From NCBI GenBank assembly GCA_030765055.1, contig CM060950.1, positions 277,922,756 through 277,986,755 of the forward strand: 64,000 nucleotides of DNA, given 5' to 3'. Below are positions 55,440 through 64,000 of the stretch, in pieces. The stretch is from Mantis religiosa (Eukaryota; Arthropoda; Insecta; Mantodea; Mantidae). A program made the translations under genes and the position numbers. The notes below the pieces were generated by a model that saw only the letters and a list, made by a program, of their open reading frames with translations, was not told where the DNA came from and ran no database searches. Position 1 is the first letter of the stretch. The number at the start of each line of letters is the position of its first letter.

Positions 55440-56378
55440 CGTGGAGACCCGTGTCAGGGTATGAGATCATAGAGGTTAGGCCATATATACCAAACCCACT
55501 CAGGTGCTTTAAATGTCAATGCTTCGGTCATGAGTGACTTTTGTAGCGGTGTGCCAACATGCGTTCAGTGTGGTCTGTCTAAACACGAGGATGCCTGCAC
55601 ATCCCCAGCAAAATGTGTCAACTGTGCTGATGCACATCCATCCAGCCACAGAGAGTGCCCACGTTTCTTAGAGGAAAAGGAAATACAGGCGATCCGAGTA
55701 AGGGAGAAGTTATCCTTCTCGGATGCCCGTAAACTCCTACGTACTCGTCAACCCTTGGTCCCAAGATCTGGTACTTACAGCTCCATAGCTGCTAAGGTGG
55801 CACCGAGGAAGGAAATCACAACTCAGACCAGCGATTGTGAGGCTACTATAACCGATAAGGTACTTACTGCCACACCTGCTCGAAAGCCTACCAAGACATC
55901 CAAGCCGGCTCCTCTCTCACCTCAATCGCCAAGGGAGAAGTCCGCACCGTCATCACCTAAGCCGTCAACCTCATCGACCGTCAAGCCCGTTATAGTCTAC
56001 GATGCACCGCCCAAAAAGTTTAAGACCAATTACACCAAATCAGACTTCCTCAAGGTTACAAACAAAGGTACCGGCAAGAAAAAAAGTTCTAGGGTATCTA
56101 GAAGTTCCTCTTCTTAGGGGTCTTCTGGAGAAGACTCAGATCGACAACTGTCATCATCGTCGATCTCTGTGTCCAACTGGTTTGGGGTCCTCGAACCTAA
56201 GTTTTCTATAGGAAAAGGGGCCTCATCCGTCGAAGAAATGGACCAGGAAGACACGGACCACACTGCAAGAACGGCAATGAAAAAGCGCCAGGATAAACCC
56301 GACGAAAAAGAAACAGGTGTTAGCCCTACACTGAAGAAAAAGGGTAAACTGATTCGGCCACCGTTAAAGTCGTCTTAA
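55440..56378 (+). pseudogene. Non-LTR ORF1 (zinc-knuckle nucleic-acid-binding protein)
   Basis: YEIIEVRPYIPNPLRCFKCQ leads to the first knuckle, CFKCQCFGHESDFC, which spans a frameshift near 55530. Then come CVQCGLSKHEDAC and CVNCADAHPSSHREC. EKEIQAIRVREKLSFSDARK follows, as in other ORF1 proteins. The rest is rich in Ser, Pro and Lys (KSAPSSPKPSTSSTVKP). A TAG at 56115 splits off the last part, which contains WFGVLEPKFS. The protein coats element RNA and helps priming. Its N-terminal third is missing. Confidence 0.85.
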
Positions 56379-56415
56379 TGTAGACCAACTTTTACATCTT
56401 ATCTCCATAGTTCCA

Positions 56416-57624
56416 ATGGCTATCCTCCAATGGAACATACAGGGTTTAAGAGCACATCGACCAGAACTGGAACTTTTGCTCAGTAAGCATAACCCCTTGT
56501 TGGTATGCTTACAAGAGACTAAGCTACGACTGCAAGATAAGTTTAAAATCCGACTCTACACACCACTGATATTGACACAGAAGAGGGCATTCCTGCTCAC
56601 GGGGGCACTATGATGCTCCTCAGGGATGACATATTTGTAGATCCGTTACAGCTACAATCTGATATACAATCTGTAGCCGTAAGGATTAAGCTGCCATCAA
56701 TCGAATTTTGCATTTGCAATGTATATGTACCGCCATCAGATGACCTCATTAATTGACCTTGAAGATCTGGTTTCCCAACTTTCTACTCCATTTCTAATAG
56801 TTGGAGACTTTAATGCCCATCACCCACTTTGGGGCTCAACTCGGGCATGTTCGAGAGGCCACCTCATTGCAAAATTCTTGGAGAGCAATAACTTAGTTCT
56901 CCTGAATACCGGAGAGCCAATGTTCCTTTCAGATGCCTTTAACACCTATTCGCACATCGATTTGGCAGTGTGTTCATCCCAGTTAGCAGTTTCATTACAG
57001 TGGAATGTCATCTCTGATTTACATTCCAGCGACCACTTCCCATGTCTTCTTAGTCTCTTAGCACAAGATGTGTCTCCCTCACGTATCCCTAGATGGCGCT
57101 TTGATCGTGCCAACTGGAACCTTTACACCCAGTTGGCTGTCTTTGATTATAACGAGCACGATTCTGTGACTGATTTAGTCGATCATCTCACAGAGAAAAT
57201 TCTTTCCGCTGCAGAGCAGTCTATTCCACGTTCGGCTACCCAACCTGGTCGATTTCTTGTCCCATGGTGGACCAACGACTGCCGGAATGCTATTCGTGCT
57301 CGTAGACGTGCTCTGAGGGTATTCCAACGACACCCTACCCTAAGTAATCAAATTGAGTACAAGAAAGCGCGTGCAAAGTCTAGGCAAATAATTAAGGATA
57401 GCAAAAAGATCTCATGGAACAACTTTGTATCATCTTTTAACAGATGTACACCTTCATCTGTTGTATGGGATAGGTTACGACACGTGGCCGGAAAATCAAC
57501 CCACTTGCCAATCGCTGGTCTGAAAACACCTGCAGGAGTTGTTGTTGATCCGTTTGTCGTGGCTAACACCTTTGGCTGTTCTTTCGCTCAGGTGTCTAGC
57601 TCCAGTAATTATGCTCTCAATTGA
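56416..57624 (+). pseudogene. Non-LTR ORF2: AP-type endonuclease
   Basis: MAILQWNIQGLRAHRPELEL and VCLQETKLR carry the first metal-binding residues (N and E). Between about 56575 and 56745 the reading moves to a second frame (GGTMMLLRDDIFVDPLQLQ, FCICNVYVPPSD) and then back, so two compensating frameshifts occur. GDFNAHHPLWGS, then HIDLAV and LHSSDHFPCLLS complete the catalytic core. The linker SRIPRWRFDRANWNLYTQLA leads toward the RT. The domain makes the first nick at the target. Confidence 0.9.
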
Positions 57625-59789
57625 TAATTATCTCAATTAAGACTCAGGTAGAATCTCAAGGTTTCATGTTTAGTTCCAGAAACCTTGAAGATTATAACCG
57701 CCTCTTCACCTTGGCAGAGCTAGAACACGCTCTTTCATCATCGCGACTGACTGCACCAGGACCGGACGGAATCCACGTTCAAATGTTACAACATCTCTCA
57801 CCTGAAGGTAAGGCATTCTTGCTCGAGGTCTATAACCGTGTTTGGGTTGATGCCACGTTTCCGGACAAGTGGCGAGAAGCCACCATTATACCTATCTTGA
57901 AAGCTGGCAAGGACCGTCACCTCCCTTCTAGCTACCGTCCTATGTCCCTCACCAGTTGCGTATGCAAGGTGATGGAACGCATGATAAATGGGCGGTTTGT
58001 ATGGTGGCTGGAAATGCACAACCTACTGAGTAACATCCAGTGCAGTTTTCGACGACGCCGTTCAACAGTGGATCATCTTGTGTCCATGTCGACACAGATT
58101 ATGAACGGATTTCTTAAAAACTGTCAAACAGTCGGAATATTTTTTGACCTCGAAAAGGCTTATGATATGTGTTGGGGGGCAGGACTGCTACGTACTCTGC
58201 ACACCTGGAATATACATGGATGTCTACCACTCTTCCTTCAGGAATTCTTGAAAGACCGCGTATTCCGAGTAAGGGTTGGCTCAGTTTTTTCGAACCTTTT
58301 TGTTCAAGAGAACAGTGTACCACAGGGATCGGTACTAAGTGTTACGTTGTTTGCTATTGCGATAAATTCTATCTTGAAATGTGTACCTCCGGGTGTCTCG
58401 TCATGCCTATTTGTAGACGACTTTGCCGTCTACTGTACATCTCAGCGCACTCCGTTTTTAGAGCGCCGTCTTCAGACCACCTTGGACAACCTTAAGGGTT
58501 GGAGTTTAAAAAACGGCTTCCGATTCTCTGCTGAGAAAACCATCTGTGTTAACTTCTGGCGTCAGCAGAGTCGACTAACTCCAAGGCTCTGGCTAGGCGC
58601 TGATCTACTACCTTTTGCAGATGAGACGAGGTTCCTTGGATTGATATTTGATAGAAAACTTAGTTGGTCGTCGCATATAGCACAACTGAAAGCACGATGT
58701 GACCGCTCTTTAAATATCTTGCGGTTACTAAGTGGAAAATCGTGGGGAGCGGATCGTACAGTGTTATTGCGACTTTATCGCGCACTCATCCATTCCAAAT
58801 TAGATTATGGTAGTATCGTTTATGGCTCAGCATGACCATCTGTGCTGAAGAGATTAGAGACAGTCCATAATTGTGGCATACGTATCGCAGTTGGGGCATT
58901 TCCAACGAGCCGAGTTATAAGCCTGTATGCTGAGTTTGCAGAACCTCTGCAGTACAGGTGCAACATGTTATTAGCAAATTATGGCTGTGGACTTAATTGC
59001 ATGCCCACACATCCGTTTACACCGTTCTTTAATACCTTCATGGACGTGCGTTATTGGAACACTTCTATTAAACCAAAGCCACCTGGTTTTTGTTTCCGGG
59101 AGCTCCTGAGACATCTTGACACTGAAATGCCCAAGATGTATCCTAGAGGGGAGAGGACATTCCCTCCTTGGTTGTGCAGAGCGTCCCACGTTGATCTGGG
59201 CATGACCAAATATGATAAATCTACCATGTCTATGTCTAGTATCCGCACATGTTTTTTAGAATTTTTATCGCGATATCAGGACCATTTTGTAATTTATACT
59301 GATGGCTCCAAGAACTCAAATGGTGTTGGTTGTGCTTACGCGTGTGGAACCGAACCGTATACATTCAGATTCCACACTAGCACTTCCATTTTTACTGCAG
59401 AGCTTTATGCAATATACCGGGCCATTTTACACGTACATCGACAAAAGTTGGGGAACTGCTTAATCCTAAGTGATTCCCTCAGTGCACTTCAAAGCCTACA
59501 GCAGCTGTACAACTACCACCCTATTGTGCAGCGTATACAGGATGCCCTCCACGTTTTACACGCTTCTGGCGTTAACGTGGTGTGTGCATGGATCCCTGGT
59601 CACGTAGGCTTGCGGGCGAATGAAATGGCGGATTCAGCAGCCAAGACGGCTACCATGAAGCTCAGGGTTCGAGTACCATGTGTGACATCGGAAGATTCTA
59701 GGGCCGTATGGTGGAGAGCTGTCAGAAGGTTGTCACGTAACTCACCCATATATAATACCTATCGCTGCATTTATGACAACAAATATTAG
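57621..59789 (+). pseudogene. Non-LTR ORF2: reverse transcriptase and RNase H
   Basis: LEHALSSSRLTAPGPDGIHV, SYRPMSLTSCVCKVMERMIN, FFDLEKAYDMCWGAGLLRTL and ENSVPQGSVLSVTLFAIAIN lead to the active site SCLFVDDFAVYC, with FVDD intact. A single TGA at 58833 interrupts the frame, which otherwise continues. RNase H follows with VIYTDGSKNSNGVGCAYA (D), FTAELYAIYRAI (E), LILSDSLSALQSL (D) and GLRANEMADSAAKTA (D), so all four catalytic acids are present. A frameshift near 57620 separates it from the endonuclease. The usual C-terminal zinc motif is not seen. Confidence 0.92.
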
Positions 59790-60130
59790 ATCTGGCAGCA
59801 TGAGTGACCCATATGTACTCTCATACACTCATTTCCTAGTAAACAGATCCATTACCGCAGCAGATAAACAGTTCAAGCTCCTCTGCCCGTCATACCCCTC
59901 TAGCCTTCTTGTCATGGGCATACAGTATGTGCTGTCATGTGCCATTAACAGTGAAGCATATCCTTATCCAATGTCATTATTCCACACTTGCAAACAGCTT
60001 GGTTTATCTTCTGATTTAGTTCTGTTTTATGTGACGACTCTGCCTCTGTGTGTTCAGTTCAGTGGGTTCTCTAAACACATTTAACTTGTGCAGTTTCCAA
60101 TGTATTACTGACTTTAAACTGTTTAATGTT

Positions 60131-62200
60131 TAGGGAGTGTCGTTACTGTTTACTGTGAATTGTTAGTTCTTTTTTATTGTTTCCTGTGTGTATTTTTTGA
60201 TTTACTATTTCCACTCTTGTAATATGTTTTGTAATCCTGTACTTGATTTGTGTATTACTTTGAGTCTGACTTGAAACTATAAACATATGAATGACCTACC
60301 TGTTTTGCACCACTCAAGTACAATTACTGATTAAAAATACCAAGATGTAGCGAAGGAAGTGAAATGGCCAAAGAAATTTGGAAATATGCATTATTTAGAT
60401 CTAATGCAGTAACAAAATCATGTGCAGCTGAGTGTAAACGAGGTATGGGCTAGACTTCAATTTTTATTCTTTTATTTAAGTGAAGAAAGTCTTGTCACTG
60501 TCCTTAAGTCTTTATACCCTTCAATACAAGAAATATAGGGCTACAATAAGTAGACATGGATGATCAAATAATGCCCTTAGCTAACACCTCATCTATTCTG
60601 GCCCTTAGAACAGCCATTTTAGGTGAAATCAACCTATATGGTGGTAACTTGATGGGGGTTGCTGATGACCAGGTAGTTGAATGGCCAATATTCATCACCA
60701 TAACTTGAGTATGTAGTATCTGACAATTGAATGTTATATGTTGTCAAATTAGTGACAGCCAGTCTCAGAAAACAGGATGTTTAGCATACAGTTCAAGGAA
60801 ATGCACTTGATCTAGTGTCATATGGGCAAATTGAGAGTGTGGATAATTACCACTTGGTGAACCACATCACTCAAAACTGAGCCTATGCTTAAACTTAACA
60901 TGTTTTTCAGGAGCTAATGCTAATGAAACTTTGACCTTACAGAAATTCAGTATAAAATCTGGCAGCAAACAAAAATGTTTCCAAGTAAAATGAGAGTAAT
61001 GCATGGTTAGCTGAACGGTGACCATTGAAGGAGACACATTTTAACCTATGTGATTCAAGCATGATCAAACCTTTAGCCAAAACTTCACAAAAATAAGAAT
61101 CATGAACCAGTGAGCATGAACTGGAATCCAGCAAGGCTAACAAAGGTTGCTTGACCACAGTGTCTTGACTACTGGCTTCTTTGTTTTGGAAAACTCTAAA
61201 ACCCAAGCAAACAATTTCACGCTGGTCACATGATCTGAAAAAGGTTCATTAATTGTTTGTGATCATAAATAATAATCTTGAACTAATGTATGCATTGTGT
61301 GGCAAGGAACAAAATAATTCAAAATGGTTTAGAGTAATGCGTCTTTAGGTTTAAACCTTCACTAAAAAAAATATTTAAAATCACATCCTTAAATCTTGTC
61401 ACTATTGTGTCAAGCAACTGTGAATTAGGAACATTATATAACATGGCATAATCTTTGGCACATACTAAAAGTTTGAGAAATTCTATGACTGATCCCACAT
61501 CAATTAAATTAAATGGTTGGAATGATTAAAAATTGCTAAAGAAGGTGATGTAACTGAAACTGTTTAAATGCAGACACTGGCTGCACATATGGCAGATTAG
61601 TATTATGCCAGAAAGTTCATCCAAATGTTTAACGAACTCCGCATAGTGATTTGAAAAGTGAAGAACAAATTAGATATTCAACACTTTGCATTTAATATTT
61701 CTTGTACACAGTTTTACAAGAGAGTTAGGAAATTCTTCCTAGATACTGTGCAGTAAAAAAAGGCATATATTCCCAAACATATTCAAAGATTTTGAACCAC
61801 TTTGGTTCCAGAACAATTAAATAATAAAATATACTCATAGTAGGTTACAAATATAACCAAGAATTAACAAGATATAATAGAAACCCACAAATTTAAATAC
61901 ATTAACAATACAACAAACTATGCCATAAAATGGAACCAACAAATCAAACATTATGTGGCAATAAGTCAAACAAAGTCTGTACAAAATATTTCCAGGGCAA
62001 TGTGAAGAATAAACCATACACTACTAAAATGCAGAAGCTGTGAGACATCCAGACAGGGATTACGGAAGACATTGATACCATCATTCTGGATATGTTAAAG
62101 CAGATTTGAATGGAAATCAAATAAAGAGTAGATCAATATATGGAAGAAGCTAGAAACAATGATGTGTTAAGATGTATGTACTTAAGATGAGTTGGTACTA
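60131..62200. other. Spacer, no gene recognised
   Basis: The first hundred or so bases may be the 3' UTR of the non-LTR element. Beyond that only short frames without similarity occur. Confidence 0.5.
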
Positions 62201-62232
62201 GTAACACTAACATCACATTTTTTAATCTCTGT

Positions 62233-62276
62233 TTAACATGTTTCAGCAGGAGCATATGTTCCCATCTTCAGAGCAT
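62233..62276 (-). ncRNA. Hammerhead-like motif, PLE-E
   Basis: Minus strand: CTGAAGA, T, a GGGAACATATGCTCC hairpin region, GAA, ACATGT, T. Core and stem III fit, but stem I does not pair well. Confidence 0.4.
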
Positions 62277-62399
62277 GTCCGACTGACATGCCACTGACTG
62301 GTGGTTGTCTATGATAGCGGCATCATGTGACAGTGAAATGTATTTCCAGAGGGTACTTAAAATCATATTTGAAGATCACCTTCTACCAAACCATCCAAG

Positions 62400-63815
62400 A
62401 AACCAAAACAATAACAGATATACTAACAATCCTGGAAAATAGTCACTATTGGTTCACCACCTACAAACTAGCAAAATGGTTAGTTGAAAGATTCTCTTAA
62501 CTGCCCAGATTTGACAGTTTAAGCGTAAAAAATCTCCAGAGACCTAATAGAAAAGATCAAATTCTTAGAAATTAAACCAGAGAATAGACTGGTTTCTTTT
62601 GATGTTACTGCATTGTTTCCAAGTATACCAACAGACCAATTCCAATGCTAACTAAAGAATAGCTCCATCAAACCACCATTCCTGAGTATGAAATAGAAGA
62701 CCAAAATTAACCACCTTGTGCATCACACAGAACAGCTTTTGTTTCAATCAGAAAATTTACCAACAGTTAATAGGCCGAACAATAGAAAATCTGCTCTCAC
62801 CATTTCTTGTAGAATTGTTTATGAGCTATCTGGAAATACAGATAACTTCCTTCCCATATATTTTCAAAATTTGGTACCAATATGTTGTAGACATTGTTGC
62901 CATAGTCCCTTACAGGACTCCATTAAGTTATGTGTGATTGGAGGAATTTAGTAACAGTGATGTCAAATTAATTAGAAACATTAAATTGAAACAAGAAGAT
63001 AAGTCAGAAGCAGCATTTCAGTTTTGAGAACTGAAATCAACTAATTCTGTTGAAACAAAAACCATGACATTGACCCAAATCCAAAATTTCAGAAAGGGAT
63101 GGTAAACTGGACGTGGGAGAACATGTTAATCTGAAAGATAAGGACCAAGTAATGAAATTTGAAATTCCACCAGTAGATAATTTGATAAAGAAGTTCATAG
63201 TTCCACCACCAGAGAGAAAGAGCAGACAACATATGGTAGTCGGACCTTTGAGGTAGAAAATGGATGCAACAGCTTCTGAAACTAGTCCCTCAATGATATA
63301 AAAATGTAAGTGACGATGTGTTAAAAACCGACTGCAAATATTTTTTTCAGCTCCGTTAAGTTACTTAACTTACAAAACTGCTCAATAAAATTCACAATGG
63401 AAGTGGAAGAACAGATGTTACCCTTCTTAAATCTAAAAATAATCAGAAAACAAGAAAATATAACCTTACATACCTTCTATACAGGAAACCTGCACATTTA
63501 GATAATTACATAAAGAACGTTTCAGTCCCCTCACACAAACATGCAGTACTATACTTAATACACAGACTGGTGTACACTCCCCTAAACAAACAAGAATATC
63601 ATCTAGAATATGAACATACAGTAAACACAGCCAAAAACATGGTTTCAATGAGTAACAAGAAAATTACTAAATTTAAACGACAGAAACATATCAAAGATAA
63701 TCTCATCCAAAAGGAAAAACAATTGAAATTCAAGAAATTTACATATCATTCAGAAACGTTTTACAAATTTAAGATGATTTCCATGAAACACATTAGGTTA
63801 GCTCCACAGAACAAG
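62400..63815 (+). pseudogene. PLE-E reverse transcriptase, split by a nested PLE
   Basis: Parts include YKLAKWLVERF, then RLVSFDVTALFPSIPTDQ, then ENLLSPFLVELFMSYLEIQI and FKIWYQYVVDIVAIVPYRT. The catalytic motif reads YVVD, so the first of the two Asp is lost. After the nested insertion the palm end resumes with KLLNLQNCSIKFTMEVEEQM, then LPFLNLKIIRK, and the thumb continues with HKHAVLYLIHRLVYTPLN and KKFTYHSETFYKFKM. No GIY-YIG domain of this copy is in the window. Confidence 0.85.
62931..63351 (+). mobile_element. Truncated PLE inserted in the PLE-E RT
   Basis: Near-identical 12-bp flanks, TCCATTAAGTTA (62919-62930) and TCCGTTAAGTTA (63352-63363), bracket the 3' end of a PLE. It includes a GIY-YIG C-terminal piece (NIKLKQEDKSEAAFQF, then VMKFEIPPVDN in another frame) and a hammerhead-like end (GAA, ACTAGT, C, near 63270). 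Confidence 0.8.
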
Positions 63816-64000
63816 GGCCGCGCCCTGGCTCAGGGGTTAGACCGCTTGGCTCTTACAAGGCGGCCTGGGTTCGATCCCAGGCGACCGCAAAAAGTGAGAT
63901 TTGTGGTGGACAACAGGGCGCTGGGGCGGGTTTTCTCCGGGATCTCCGGTTTCCCCCACCATCTCATTCCACCGGTGCTCCTTGTTCATCTCATGTATTA
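63816..64000 (+). mobile_element. tRNA-derived SINE, family 1, cut by window end
   Basis: GGCCGCGCCCTGGCTCAGGG (A box) and GGTTCGATCCC (B box) start the element. GTGAGATTTGTGGTGGACAA and GGCGGGTTTTCTCCGGGA match the copy at 50845 (which reads the other way). Its tail lies outside the window. Confidence 0.93.

Larger units (their letters stand above)
55308..60130 (+). mobile_element. I/Jockey-like non-LTR retrotransposon with RNase H
   Basis: A 5' part shared with 50590 is followed by ORF1 with three zinc knuckles, then ORF2 with endonuclease, RT and RNase H. An RNase H domain is typical of I, LOA, R1-like and related clades. I cannot fix the clade. Few stops and frameshifts indicate a fairly young copy. 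No poly(A) tail or target duplication could be fixed at the 3' end. Confidence 0.88.
62201..63815 (+). mobile_element. Penelope-like element E, decayed, with nested PLE
   Basis: A possible inverted 3' end with a hammerhead-like motif (62233-62276, minus) precedes a direct copy of an RT that starts around TKTITDILTILENS. The copy runs to APQNK, where a SINE begins. Both outer boundaries are uncertain. Stops are frequent. Confidence 0.75.

Noticed and set aside
63816..63895. Possible tRNA gene
   Set aside because: A and B boxes are present, but the sequence lacks a full cloverleaf and continues into a SINE body shared with 50845-51099.

Overview
The window looks like intergenic DNA from a repeat-rich animal genome, most likely an arthropod and probably an insect. 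I found no host gene. Nearly every recognisable coding stretch belongs to a transposable element: Ty3/gypsy-type LTR retrotransposons, non-LTR retrotransposons, Penelope-like elements (PLEs), hAT, mariner, piggyBac and other DNA transposons, and tRNA-derived SINEs. The placement is inferred from this mix and from SINE style. I cannot name the species.

Layout. 1-4074 is a decayed minus-strand gypsy-type element entering from beyond the window. 5882-9294 is a hAT transposon with TIRs and a perfect 8-bp target duplication. 9760-11318 is a mariner-type element interrupted by a SINE and an AAGG microsatellite. 12988-15748 is an LTR element with two LTRs, an open Gag-protease frame and a mostly deleted pol. 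16.9-18.8 kb is a GTF2IRD2-like hAT transposase remnant, split by an 807-bp hAT deletion derivative. 18.8-19.9 kb is the 3' end of an R1-like non-LTR element, followed by C-poor DNA and a compound microsatellite to 22.1 kb. 23.7-26.5 kb is a CR1/Jockey-like non-LTR element. 26.66-30.83 kb is a DNA transposon of a family I cannot name, holding a palindromic mini-PLE. 33.5-34.9 kb is an IS630/Tc1-type transposase with DD82E spacing. 35.19-38.18 kb is PLE-A, with 895-bp inverted arms. 42.5-47.0 kb is PLE-B, carrying a piggyBac, a second PLE, a SINE and a tandem duplication. 50-53 kb holds PLE fragments and a decayed non-LTR 5' half. 53.1-55.3 kb is another copy of the gypsy family, cut by an I-like non-LTR element (55.3-60.1 kb). 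62.2-63.8 kb is a fifth PLE with a nested PLE, and a SINE runs off the end.

The most interesting signal is a set of hammerhead-ribozyme-like motifs at PLE ends (about eleven sites, five PLE lineages). All read CUGANGA-like core, one extra U, stem II, GAA, a small palindromic stem III and a C or U cleavage position. Many sit as divergent pairs in palindromic insertions flanked by 9-15 bp target duplications. Insertions with target duplications give a relative history in several places.
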